In this document: piece after piece, positions 26,007 through 35,087 of the stretch
Numbering within the stretch: the stretch's first letter is position 1
Layout: every line of letters begins with the position of its first letter
Assembly (NCBI GenBank): GCA_945870505.1
Contig: CAMBSN010000005.1
Location: 1 to 60,877 of the forward strand
Origin: Candidatus Kuenenia stuttgartensis
GTDB lineage: Bacteria; Planctomycetota; Planctomycetia; Pirellulales; UBA1268
DNA: 60,877 nucleotides
Direction: 5' to 3'
Translations under genes and position numbers: made by a program
The notes under the pieces: model-generated
The model's database searches: none
The model's input: only the letters and a program-made list of their open reading frames with translations
What the model was told of the DNA's origin: nothing

Positions 26007-27398
26007 GTGCAGCAGCCCCGCATCATCATCATCGATTCGGCCGGCGCCACCGCCCTGCCCTACGCGCGGCTCGTGGCGAGGCTCCAGCCGCTCGAAGTGC
26101 GGGTGGAGACCTCACTCGATGGGGCGCTCACCACGCTGTCTCGTGACTCCTGGGATCTCGGCGTGGTCACGGCCCGATCGGGGCCGACTGCCGATGTGCT
26201 CTATGCGGCCCTTCGCAAGGCTGATCCACAGTTGCCGATGGTGGTGATCGATCCCCGGCCGAGTGTCGACACAGCCCGCGCCTGCCTGAACGCCGGCGCG
26301 GGCGACTACCTCGACATCACCCACATCGAGACCGACCTCGAAGACGCAATCGAGAAGCTGCTGCTGACGTCGCGACGGCGGGCCCAGGAGGAGGTGCTCC
26401 GCCGGGCGGTCGAGCGGCCCTACTCGTTCGCCGAGTTTCTCGGCGAAAGCGGGGCGATGCAGCAGGTGTATTCGATCATCGATCGCGTGGCGACGAGTTC
26501 CGTCGACGTGCTCGTCACCGGCGAGACGGGAACCGGCAAGGAGCTCGTCGCCCGGGCCATCCACTCCCGTAGCCGGCGGGCCGAGGGTCCGTTTGTGCCG
26601 GTGGACTGTGGGGCGATTCCCGATGCCCTGATCGAGAGCGAGCTCTTCGGCCACGAGCGCGGGGCCTTCACGGGCGCCGACGCCAGGCGAATGGGGCTCG
26701 TCGAGTTCGCCGACGGCGGCACGCTGTTCCTTGACGAGGTGGGCGAACTGCCTCTCCCTTTGCAAGCGAAGCTGCTCCGCGTGCTCCAGGAACGCCGTGT
26801 CCGCCGCGTGGGGGCCCGTCAGGAGAACCCAGTCGACGTCCGCGTGGTGGCCGCCACGTCTCGCGAGATCGACCAGATGGTGCAGCGGGGTGAGTTCCGC
26901 CGCGACCTCTACTATCGCATCAACGTGGTGCGCGTCGACCTGCCGCCGCTCCGGACGCGGGGCGACGACATCGGTCTGCTGGCCGAGCACTTCGCCAATA
27001 AGGCGGCTGCGGAGATGGGGCGGAGCGTCGGCGGCCTCTCGACCGACGTGTATCAGGTGCTCAAGGGCTACCACTGGCCGGGCAACGTCCGCGAACTGCA
27101 GAACGTGGTCCGCCGAGCGATCGCCATGACGAGGTCATCGACGGCCGGAATCGACGACCTGCCCGACGAGGTGGTGAGCGCGGCGGGTAGGACCGCCAGC
27201 GCCGAGGCGGAGGCCGTCGGTTTCTTCGCGCAGCGGGCCGATCATGTGGCCCGGTTCGAGAAGCAGTTTCTCACCGACCTGCTCGCGCGGCATCTCGGCG
27301 ATGTGTCAGCGGCCGCTCGCGAGGCGCGACTGCCGCGGGGCACGCTCTACCGGCTCATGAAGGGGCACGGCCTCGACGGCGGCCAGTTTCGCAAGTGA
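26007..27398 (+). CDS. NtrC-family sigma-54 activator with degenerate receiver
   Basis: The start is uncertain: I use GTG 26007 (463 residues), though the frame opens at 25953 with an ATG. The receiver-like domain (1-120) lacks the phosphate-accepting Asp (Thr55 stands there) and the conserved Lys (Ile104), and has only one of the acidic pair (Asp10). The AAA+ domain is intact: Walker A GETGTGKE (172-179), GAFTGA (219-224, the sigma-54 contact loop), Walker B TLFLDEVGE (239-247), and RRDLYYRINVV. The C-terminal Fis-type HTH (DVSAAAREARLPRGTLYRLMKGHGL) binds enhancers. It should open sigma-54 promoters such as the one at 32857, but must be controlled without classical phosphorylation. Confidence 0.92.
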   Translation: MQQPRIIIIDSAGATALPYARLVARLQPLEVRVETSLDGALTTLSRDSWDLGVVTARSGPTADVLYAALRKADPQLPMVVIDPRPSVDTARACLNAGAGDYLDITHIETDLEDAIEKLLLTSRRRAQEEVLRRAVERPYSFAEFLGESGAMQQVYSIIDRVATSSVDVLVTGETGTGKELVARAIHSRSRRAEGPFVPVDCGAIPDALIESELFGHERGAFTGADARRMGLVEFADGGTLFLDEVGELPLPLQAKLLRVLQERRVRRVGARQENPVDVRVVAATSREIDQMVQRGEFRRDLYYRINVVRVDLPPLRTRGDDIGLLAEHFANKAAAEMGRSVGGLSTDVYQVLKGYHWPGNVRELQNVVRRAIAMTRSSTAGIDDLPDEVVSAAGRTASAEAEAVGFFAQRADHVARFEKQFLTDLLARHLGDVSAAAREARLPRGTLYRLMKGHGLDGGQFRK

Positions 27399-27687
27399 TC
27401 CAGTTCACACCGGATCCTCGCGCTCGGGTGCGAGGCGAGTGAAAGCCGACCGGCCGTGAGGCCGCGGGCGAACGACGCTGGACGCTGCGTCTGGTGGTGG
27501 TTCACCCCACGCCTTACGGCGTTGGGCTTCTGCGATGCGAGGCGAGTAGCACAGGTTTTCAACCTGTGCCGGATGTGCCGCAGGTTGAAAACCTGCGCTA
27601 CGGGAGCGCATCGCGCTAGCCGCTGCGTCTGGTGGTGGTTCACCCCACGCCTCACGGCGTTGGGCTTGGACAGGGGCGTGCCGACGA
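27399..27687. repeat. Cluster of three palindromic repeat families
   Basis: 27434-27469 is the exact inverse complement of 35609-35644 (36 bp). 27483-27529 and 27621-27667 are direct copies of a 47 bp unit with one mismatch (CGCTGCGTCTGGTGGTGG, then CACGCC-t-ACGGCGTTGGG). Between them lie CACAGGTT-ttc-AACCTGTG at 27550-27568 and GCAGGTT-gaa-AACCTGC at 27580-27596. No gene is supported. Confidence 0.85.
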
Positions 27688-29826
27688 TCAGTTCTTCTTC
27701 TGGCGGTTCCAGGTCTGGCCCGCTTTGTAGCGGGTCGCCCGCTCGACGAGTTCGTCGTTCTTCGTGATCCCGAGGACCTTGTCGAGCGCCGCGGTGAACT
27801 CCTCCTTGTGAGCGTCGCGGAGCTTCTGGTGGTGGGCGAGTTCCACCACGCTACCGCAGGCCGATTCGGTAATCGCCGGGTCATCGACGTAGGGCACGAC
27901 GAACCGGAAGGTCTCGATCGTCCGGATCGCGTTGGCTCGCTCGAGCACCTTCGCCTTGTCTTCGTTGCGTTGGCAGAGAGCCATCGTCTTCACGAGGAGG
28001 TCGAGCTTCTGGCCGTCGTCGAGCTTGTTGTCGGGCAGGGGCGCGATCCGAATGAGCGTGCCGAGCAGCAGATCCTTGTCCTGCGGGTCCGTCGCCTTCC
28101 CGAAGAGTTCAAGGAGCTGGTCCTTGACGGTGGCGTCAGGCCACTTGGAGAGAGCGTCGAGCCCCTGTGGCCGCTTCGCCGGATCGGCGAGCATCGCGTC
28201 GATCATCGCCATCACCTTCGGACCGCCAATGCGGGCGAGGGCGGGCAGGAGTACCTGGCGGCTCGCTTCGTCCGCAGCCTCATAGGAGGCGATGGCCGCG
28301 TTGGCGGCCGCTTCGGCATCGCGACTGGACGTGCAGACCCTCACGATCGCCAGTTCGGCGGCCTTCCGCTCGTCGCCCGACGACTTGATGAGCGACGCCA
28401 CCATCGCCGGGATCTCGTTCGGGCCGCCGAACGCGGCCAGGCCGCGCATCGCCGCCTGGCGGATCGCGGCGTCGTCGCCACCGGCCGCGGCGACCAGGAG
28501 CGGCACGGCGCCGCGGTCACGGCGTTCGACGAGGATGTCAAGGATCGTGACTCGCGACGAGGCTGAACCGGTCTCCGCAGCCTTGCGGATCGCCGTGGCG
28601 GCATCGGGGCCGGAGAGGTCCACGAGCGCTCGCCGCGCCGCTGCCGGTATCGAACCGTCGCCAGCGAGTGCCACCACGAGCGCCGGCACGTCGGCTCCGC
28701 GACCCAGTTTGCCCACAACGCGGATCGCCGCGAGCCGAACGTCGGCATCGCCCGCTGACTTGAGGAGGCTCGTGGCGGCAGCCACGGCCGCAACGTCGCC
28801 CCGGTCGGCCAGCGCCGAGAGAACTTCGACCTGCCGGCGTGGATCGAGCGTGGGCAGTTTGGTAACGAGAGCCTCGGTGAACCAGGTGCCGTGGAGCCCG
28901 TACCGAACTCGCTCGAGAGCGACAGCCCGCAGGTCGGCGTCGCCCGCCGCGATGGCGGCGAGCACGCTTTCGGCCGCCTGCTTGGCGGTGGCGGAGGGGG
29001 CCGGAGCGACAACTTCCGCGTGCGCCATCGGAACTAGCAGGGCGAGGGCAAGCCACGCCGCCATAAAGCCTCGGCGGATGGTCTGGCCGATGGTGTCGTC
29101 GAGCGCGGCAAGGATGCCGCTACGGGCCGCCGTCCGCAGGGCACGGCCACGACGGGTGGTCGGTGCATCGCCGATCCCTGCGGCGACCGCCTCGTAGATC
29201 GCCTTCGCGGCCCCGCGATTTCCCGCGGCGAGCAGGGCGTCGGCACAGGCGAGCCGGGCATCGATCACGGCATCGGCGACCGGCCCCGGCTGAACCTTTG
29301 CCGCGGCGAGCGCGGCGGCCGCGTCCACTGTGGCGATCCGGCCGAGCGCGGAAGCCGCTGCTGCTGCGATCTTCGCGTCGCCGGCGAGAAAGTTCGCCAG
29401 TGGCTTCACGCTCGCTGTGTCGCGCCGGTTGGCGAGCGACGAGATCATGCCGATGACGAGGTCACCGCGGACCTTGCCGAGCGCCTGCCGCAGGGCATCG
29501 CCCGCCGCCGGAGCGGGGATCCGCTCCAGCGCGAACCGGGCCATGTGTGATTCGTCGGGATCGGTGAGCAGCGACGCGAGACCCGGCACCGAGGCCGCCG
29601 TGCCGATCATCGAGAGCTTGCGGCAGGCGTATTCCTTCGCCGCCCGCGACGAGGCTCCCGAAATGATCGAGCCGAGCCGCTTCTCCAGGTTGGCCGTCAG
29701 CGCGGCATCTCCGTGGGCCGCCACCACGGCGGCATCGATCACGCTGAGCGGGGCGGCATCAGCGCCCCAGTCGAACGCGGCGAGCGCGGCGAATGGACTG
29801 TCGAGGGTGGTGGTATCGAAGGGCAT
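27688..29826 (-). CDS. HEAT-repeat protein
   Basis: This 712-residue protein starts at MPFDTTTL (ATG ending 29826), with GGAG 9 bases upstream. It consists of tandem HEAT/PBS-lyase-type helical pairs with the 'A-x-x-A-L-G-R-I/L-A' and 'L-x-A-L-A-D-R-G-D-V-A-A-V' patterns over most of its length. A single hydrophobic stretch lies at about residues 265-285 (GFMAAWLALALLVPMAHAEVVAP). It resembles a signal peptide with a cleavage site but lies inside the protein, so it may be a transmembrane segment. HEAT proteins are scaffolds. It follows the Gfo/Idh oxidoreductase gene by 14 bases, so the two are co-expressed. Confidence 0.85.
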   Translation of the reverse strand: MPFDTTTLDSPFAALAAFDWGADAAPLSVIDAAVVAAHGDAALTANLEKRLGSIISGASSRAAKEYACRKLSMIGTAASVPGLASLLTDPDESHMARFALERIPAPAAGDALRQALGKVRGDLVIGMISSLANRRDTASVKPLANFLAGDAKIAAAAASALGRIATVDAAAALAAAKVQPGPVADAVIDARLACADALLAAGNRGAAKAIYEAVAAGIGDAPTTRRGRALRTAARSGILAALDDTIGQTIRRGFMAAWLALALLVPMAHAEVVAPAPSATAKQAAESVLAAIAAGDADLRAVALERVRYGLHGTWFTEALVTKLPTLDPRRQVEVLSALADRGDVAAVAAATSLLKSAGDADVRLAAIRVVGKLGRGADVPALVVALAGDGSIPAAARRALVDLSGPDAATAIRKAAETGSASSRVTILDILVERRDRGAVPLLVAAAGGDDAAIRQAAMRGLAAFGGPNEIPAMVASLIKSSGDERKAAELAIVRVCTSSRDAEAAANAAIASYEAADEASRQVLLPALARIGGPKVMAMIDAMLADPAKRPQGLDALSKWPDATVKDQLLELFGKATDPQDKDLLLGTLIRIAPLPDNKLDDGQKLDLLVKTMALCQRNEDKAKVLERANAIRTIETFRFVVPYVDDPAITESACGSVVELAHHQKLRDAHKEEFTAALDKVLGITKNDELVERATRYKAGQTWNRQKKN

Positions 29827-29840
29827 GGTGGTTCTCCGGG

Positions 29841-31121
29841 TCAGAGCGTCCAGGGTTCGCGGCGGGCGCGGTCGAGCAGGCGATTGGCTTCCTCGTCGTT
29901 CATGAACCGCTGCGCCGAGCGGTCCCATTCAAGCGATCGTTCGAGCCGCTGGGCGATGGCGACCATGTGTGGTGCGGTCATCGTGTTGACGCAGAGTTCG
30001 AGGTCGCGGAACGGCCGCTCGCGAGTTTTGACGCACTCGATGAAGTCGCCGTAGATGCCACCATTGCCCCTGTAGGAAGGCACTGGCTTGGGGGTGATCG
30101 ACGTGCCGTCACCGCGAATCACGATGCCCCGCTCCTGCGACACAGTCGCCGCAGTATCGCCCGGCCACAGCTGTTTGGGACGGTTGCAGTGGAGTTCGAC
30201 GCCGCTCGGGTAGACGAGCGTGACGTAGGCCGCCTCCTTGCCGTCGCTCGTTGCCGGGTGCCAGGTCATCGAGGTGGGCTGCTCGTTGAGCAGGCCGGCC
30301 GCGAAGATCGTGCCGCCGACGTTGTGGGCGCCCCAGTCGGTGAGGCTGCCGCCGGAGTAGTCGATGTATGACCGCCAGCTGTTGCCGCCGGTGCCGAAGT
30401 TCCCGTCGCAGCGACCGGGGTTGTAGGGCTCCCAGGGGGCGGGGCCCAGCCAGAGATCCCAGTCGATGTCGGGGGGCGTGGCGACGGCTGGCAGATAGCA
30501 GGGCATCGACCGCGGGCCGATGGCGAGATCGATCGACTTGATCGCGCCGAGTTCGCCCGCCCAGCAGGGATTGACGATGTCGCGGTAGTCCTCCAGCACC
30601 CGCTGGCTGCCACCGGAGACCACGCGGCCGTAGCGGCGGGCCGCCTGGATCATGAGTGGACCCTCACGGAGCGTGAGCGTCTCAGGCTTTTGGAGGTAGA
30701 TGTCTTTGCCCGCGCGGCAGGCGGCGATCGTCATGATCGAGTGCCAGTGGTCGGGCGTGGCGATGTGGACGGCGTCGATGTCGTCGCGGGCAAGCAGTTC
30801 GCGGAAGTCGATGTAGGCCGCGCAATCTTTGGAACCATACTTCCCGTCAACGCGGCCCTTGGCGTCGTCCCGCCACTTTTGCCGCACGTCGCAGACGGCG
30901 ACGTACTGCACGTCGGGCCGGCCGAGGAAAGCCCCTTGGTCCCCCGAGCCCATGTTGCCCATGCCGATGCCTCCCATCACGATCCGGTCGCTCGCCGGCG
31001 GCGTGACAGCATCGCCGAGCGCCTTCGAGGTGATCACGTAGGGCGCGGCGACCGCGGCTGCGGAGGCCTGGAGCGAGGCCGCCAGAAAGCGGCGCCGGTT
31101 GGGCGAGGATTTTTTCGGCAT
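29841..31121 (-). CDS. Tat-exported Gfo/Idh/MocA-family oxidoreductase
   Basis: This 426-residue protein starts at MPKKSSPNRRRFLAAS, a twin-arginine signal (Arg9-Arg10-Arg11). The NAD(P)-binding Rossmann domain has GIGMGNMGSGDQG, CDVR and the catalytic-loop motif with Lys in LQKPETLTLREG (the family motif is E-K-P). HIATPDHWH is the conserved substrate-site segment. The second domain is the usual alpha/beta sheet. Planctomycetes carry many such exported enzymes that oxidise or rearrange sugars. It lies between a CE15-type esterase and a HEAT protein gene on the same strand, suggesting a role in sugar or polysaccharide breakdown. The exact substrate is unknown. Confidence 0.92.
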   Translation of the reverse strand: MPKKSSPNRRRFLAASLQASAAAVAAPYVITSKALGDAVTPPASDRIVMGGIGMGNMGSGDQGAFLGRPDVQYVAVCDVRQKWRDDAKGRVDGKYGSKDCAAYIDFRELLARDDIDAVHIATPDHWHSIMTIAACRAGKDIYLQKPETLTLREGPLMIQAARRYGRVVSGGSQRVLEDYRDIVNPCWAGELGAIKSIDLAIGPRSMPCYLPAVATPPDIDWDLWLGPAPWEPYNPGRCDGNFGTGGNSWRSYIDYSGGSLTDWGAHNVGGTIFAAGLLNEQPTSMTWHPATSDGKEAAYVTLVYPSGVELHCNRPKQLWPGDTAATVSQERGIVIRGDGTSITPKPVPSYRGNGGIYGDFIECVKTRERPFRDLELCVNTMTAPHMVAIAQRLERSLEWDRSAQRFMNDEEANRLLDRARREPWTL

Positions 31122-31265
31122 AGGGCCCTCTGCGAGTGCGGTGCGTCGGGTCGAAATGTACCGGGCTCCCACGCGTGAAACAAACCCCGGAATGGGTGAG
31201 ATCGTCCTTCCGGGCCGCGCTGCGTGGACGAGCGGTGTACCAAACCGGTATCGCGAACCCGCAGC

Positions 31266-32591
31266 CTATTCGGTCGGTCGATCGACGCTCGCTGGCCGCT
31301 CGATCCCGAGGAGCGTACGATCAGCGAAGTCAGCGAAGCGCAGCCAGTCGTATTCCAGAAGATCGTGCTTTCCAGTGCGGACGTGGTAGCCGATCGTGCG
31401 GCCCACGGGGGTGTCGATCGGCGGCCACTCGGTCGCTCCGAGGTCCTCCAGCCCGAAGAGTCCCCAGACGGGGCCGGCGGCGACGGCGGCGAGGAACTCT
31501 CCCTTTGGGTCAGCCCAACGGTCTTCGACGGCGCTGGCCACATAGAGCGGACGCGGTGCCGTCATGGCGAGCGTCACATGAGCGTCGACGGGCAGTGATT
31601 CCTCGCGGTCGGCATACGTCCGGAAGGCGGGGCAGAACCAGTGGGGGAACCGCCTCGTGATCGCCTCGACCGTCTCGCCGTAGTTTCGCCGCTCGAGCGC
31701 CGCTCCGCCGCAGCCCGACTCGTTGGAAACCACCATCGCAAACCGCTCGTCGCAGCCCCCGGCCCAGACGGCCGCCTTGCCGTTTCGCGAGTGCCCCACC
31801 ACGATCACCTTCGTGGCATCGACCTCGGGCAGCGTGACGAGCCAGTCGAGGATCCGCGAGAGCTGCCACGCCCACGTGGCGATCGCGCCAGGTTCGTCGG
31901 GCTGCGCGGCGGCATCGGTGGTCGGCCGGAGATACGGCAGGGCGCTTGCCGCACGGCCGTCGGCGCGATCAGGGAAGACGTCGCCGTAGCAGGCCGTGGC
32001 CACGCCGTAGCCACGGTCGAGAAGCTGCTCAACGGGCCAGTGCCTCGCATCCTTGGCCCGCGAGGCTTCTGTGGCGCGGTCTGCCACGATCTCCCCCCGT
32101 GTGTCATCGGGCAGCCAGGCTTCACACATGCGGATGCCGGGGTCGGGATGCTCTGCCTGGTTGCCCTTGAAATTAAGGTGCAGGAACACGGGCACCGGCC
32201 GGTCGCTCCGTGGCAGATAGACGAGCACGTCGGTCGTGACGGCCTGCGGCGTGTCGCCGAGTCGCAGCCGGGCCTGGAGCCGAGTGGCCTTGATACCGTC
32301 GGCGAGCGTCGCCTCGGTGCGTGCGACGTCGCCTATCACGCTCACGGGCACTGCGGGCAGGTGGCGGCCGTAGACGTTCGTCTCGAGGAGCGCGAACTGA
32401 TGCGGCCGCACCGTCGTCCGCCACGCGTCGGCCGTCACCGCGGCCTTGCCGTCGGGGCCGGCGAGCACGTCGGGGAGCGTGTAGGCGCGGACGGCCGACT
32501 CGTCGTAGTTGGCCTGCTCGGCGGCGTCGATCACCGTCATCGAGATGGCCCCGCAGAGGATCGCCCTCACGGCATGGCAAGCAGTCGGCAT
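31266..32591 (-). CDS. CE15-type glucuronoyl esterase-like hydrolase
   Basis: This 441-residue exported alpha/beta hydrolase has a short signal sequence (ILCGAISMTVIDAAEQ). The nucleophile is Ser268 in GHSRNGKAA and Glu291 follows in NESGCGGAA, a spacing of 23 residues that equals the Ser-Glu spacing of characterised CE15 enzymes. The likely His is in RTGKHDLLEYDW near the C-terminus. The motif GCSRNGK of fungal and bacterial CE15 is GHSRNGK here. Such enzymes cleave ester links between glucuronic acid residues of xylan and lignin alcohols. GGGGGA lies upstream of the ATG. It is the first gene of a three-gene minus-strand cluster. Confidence 0.88.
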   Translation of the reverse strand: MPTACHAVRAILCGAISMTVIDAAEQANYDESAVRAYTLPDVLAGPDGKAAVTADAWRTTVRPHQFALLETNVYGRHLPAVPVSVIGDVARTEATLADGIKATRLQARLRLGDTPQAVTTDVLVYLPRSDRPVPVFLHLNFKGNQAEHPDPGIRMCEAWLPDDTRGEIVADRATEASRAKDARHWPVEQLLDRGYGVATACYGDVFPDRADGRAASALPYLRPTTDAAAQPDEPGAIATWAWQLSRILDWLVTLPEVDATKVIVVGHSRNGKAAVWAGGCDERFAMVVSNESGCGGAALERRNYGETVEAITRRFPHWFCPAFRTYADREESLPVDAHVTLAMTAPRPLYVASAVEDRWADPKGEFLAAVAAGPVWGLFGLEDLGATEWPPIDTPVGRTIGYHVRTGKHDLLEYDWLRFADFADRTLLGIERPASVDRPTE

Positions 32592-32697
32592 TGTAATCCC
32601 CCGTTCCGCAGCAGCGTGGTGGCGCCGTGTTGCCAGTCGGTCGGCCTCACGATGTTGTAACCAATGACTTCGAAGCGATGAGGCATTGCAACAATCC

Positions 32698-32723
32698 GCA
32701 GAAGGCCTCGATGAGCCTTCTGC
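32698..32723 (+). promoter_or_regulatory. Inverted repeat upstream of glnB, possible enhancer site
   Basis: GCAGAAGGC (32698-32706) is the exact inverse complement of GCCTTCTGC (32715-32723), with an 8-base spacer. Its centre is about 170 bases before the likely start of the sigma-54 transcript, a normal enhancer distance. There is no T-run, so it is not a typical terminator. The rest of the gap 32592-32969 has no gene. Confidence 0.45.
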
Positions 32724-32828
32724 CGCGACTCAGGGTGACGGTGAGAGGCCAGTTCGAGTGTCGCGCCGCTGCGACGCGACACCAGCGGATTCACGCTCGC
32801 GCGACAGGTTTTGGCAGGTGGCCTATGA

Positions 32829-33308
<480 letters not shown>

Positions 33309-33315
33309 ATGTCAC

Positions 33316-33346
33316 GGCCGCGGGGCCATCCATGGCCCCCGCGGCC
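33316..33346 (+). terminator. Hairpin terminator after glnB
   Basis: GGCCGCGGG-GCCAT pairs with ATGGCCCCCGCGGCC around a 2-base loop, with one bulge. It starts 8 bases after the glnB stop. There is no long T-run. The core GGCCATCCATGGCC is identical to that at 55246-55260. Confidence 0.65.
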
Positions 33347-33391
33347 TTGGCCCGTCGCGGGAGCATTCCTATGCGCACCATCGCACGGTGA

Positions 33392-33529
33392 GCGAGGGGC
33401 TGCCCGTGCCCGGGAGCCGGCGTTGCTGGCCGAGCGAAGCCACGATGGCGAAGCGAGGGCAGCATCGAGTGAGCGGATGCCACGACGGCATCCGCGAACG
33501 TCCGGCGATGGGCACGGGCAGCCCCTCGC
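33392..33529. repeat. 138 bp terminal-inverted-repeat element
   Basis: GCGAGGGGCTGCCCGTGCCC (33392-33411) is the exact inverse complement of 33510-33529, a 20 bp perfect terminal inverted repeat. Inside is a second perfect hairpin, GCGGATGCC-acgac-GGCATCCGC (33473-33495). It is the best-preserved copy in the window and has no coding capacity. It lies between glnB and the homospermidine synthase gene. Confidence 0.88.
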
Positions 33530-33605
33530 GGTGCCGCGGGCATGGACAGGCGCGATCCCATCGCACAGAATCCGCGGGAGTCCGATCCTCTCCCGGAGTG
33601 AGCAC

Positions 33606-35051
33606 ATGACGAAGTGGCCCGTCCACGGCAAGATTGATGGCCCCATCGTCATGATCGGTTTTGGGTCGATCGGCCGGGGCACGCTGCCGCTGCTCGAGCG
33701 GCACTTCGAGTTCGACCGCTCCCGGCTGGTGGTCATCGACCCGGACGACAGCAGCCGTGAGATCCTCGACCGCCATGGGGTCCGGTTCATCCATCAGGCT
33801 GTGACGCCTGACCGCTACCGGCAGCTCCTCGAGCCGCTGCTCACCAGCGGCGGCCAGGGATTCTGTGTCAACCTATCCGTCGACACCTCATCGCTCGACA
33901 TCATGCGGCTCTGCCGGGAGGTGGGGGCCCTCTCCATCGACACGGTGGTTGAGCCCTGGCCGGGCTTTTATTTCGACCGTAGCGCCGGACCCGAGGCTCG
34001 TACCAACAACGCCTTGCGGTCGACCGTCCGCGAGGAGAAGGCCCGTCATCCCGGCGGCACCACCGCCGTGTCCTGCTGCGGGGCCAATCCGGGCATGGTC
34101 TCCTGGTTCGTGAAGCAGGCGCTGGTGAACCTCGCCCGTGACTGTGGCCGCAAGCTCCCCACTCCGTCCTCCGACGACCGGGCCGGCTGGGCCCGCATGA
34201 TGTGCGACCTCGGCGTCAAGGGAATCCACATCGCGGAGCGTGACACGCAGCGATCGCGAAACCCCAAGCCGATGAATGTGTTCGTCAACACGTGGTCGGT
34301 CGAAGGGTTTCTCTCCGAGGGAATGCAGCCCGCCGAGTTGGGCTGGGGCACCCATGAGAAGTGGCTGCCAGAGAACGGTCGCCTGCAGACGATCGGCGCC
34401 CGGGCCGGTGCTTACCTCCTCCAGCCCGGGGCCAACACCCGGGTGCGTTCGTGGTGCCCGACTCCCGGACCCCAGTACGGCTTCCTCGTCACCCACAACG
34501 AGTCGATTTCGATCGCCGACTACTTCACGGTGCGCAATGATTCGGCATCCGACCGTGACGGCGTTGTCTACCGGCCCACCTGCCACTACGCCTATCATCC
34601 CGCCGACGATGCCGTGCTATCCCTGCATGAGCTCTTCGGCCGGGCCGGTGTGCGCCAGGAGCGGATTCATATCCTCGACGAGAACGAGATCGTCGACGGC
34701 ATCGACGAACTGGGAGTGCTGCTCTACGGCCACGAGAAGAATGCCTACTGGTACGGTTCGCAACTCTCGATCGACGAGACTCGCGACCTGGCTCCCTACC
34801 AGAATGCCACCGGCCTCCAGGTTTCCTCCGCCGTCCTGGCGGGGATGGTGTGGGCTCTGGAAAACCCCGCCGCGGGCATCGTGGAGGCCGACGAAATGGA
34901 CTTCCAGCGATGCTTAGAGGTCCAGCGGCCTTACCTGGGGCCCGTCACCGGCCATTACACCGACTGGACGCCGCTCACCGGCCGCCCCGGGCTATTCAGT
35001 GAGAACATCGACCCCAGCGATCCCTGGCAGTTCAAGAACGTCCTCGTCTAA
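33606..35051 (+). CDS. hss: Homospermidine synthase
   Basis: This 481-residue protein starts at the ATG at 33606, with GGAG 7 bases upstream. It resembles bacterial homospermidine synthase: NAD-binding VMIGFGSIGRGTLPLL (about 15-30), VVIDPDDSS, VNLSVDTSSLDIM, DTVVEPWPGFY, CCGANPGMVSWFVKQAL, NTWSVEGFLSEGMQPAELGWGTHEKWLP, GAYLLQPGANTRVRSWCPTPGPQYGFLVTHNE and the C-terminal YLGPVTGHYTDWTPL. The enzyme makes sym-homospermidine from two putrescine molecules (or putrescine plus spermidine) using NAD+. Polyamines stabilise nucleic acids. It is preceded by the 138 bp repeat element; a promoter of its own is likely but not clearly visible. Confidence 0.95.
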   Translation: MTKWPVHGKIDGPIVMIGFGSIGRGTLPLLERHFEFDRSRLVVIDPDDSSREILDRHGVRFIHQAVTPDRYRQLLEPLLTSGGQGFCVNLSVDTSSLDIMRLCREVGALSIDTVVEPWPGFYFDRSAGPEARTNNALRSTVREEKARHPGGTTAVSCCGANPGMVSWFVKQALVNLARDCGRKLPTPSSDDRAGWARMMCDLGVKGIHIAERDTQRSRNPKPMNVFVNTWSVEGFLSEGMQPAELGWGTHEKWLPENGRLQTIGARAGAYLLQPGANTRVRSWCPTPGPQYGFLVTHNESISIADYFTVRNDSASDRDGVVYRPTCHYAYHPADDAVLSLHELFGRAGVRQERIHILDENEIVDGIDELGVLLYGHEKNAYWYGSQLSIDETRDLAPYQNATGLQVSSAVLAGMVWALENPAAGIVEADEMDFQRCLEVQRPYLGPVTGHYTDWTPLTGRPGLFSENIDPSDPWQFKNVLV

Positions 35052-35087
35052 TACGGCCCACACTTGATGCTCGCGCGTTGGAGGGCC

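Noticed and set aside
32698-32723. The inverted repeat upstream of glnB read as a terminator
   Set aside because: No gene ends nearby (the neighbouring gene starts at 32591 and reads away) and there is no T-run. An enhancer site is more consistent with the position.
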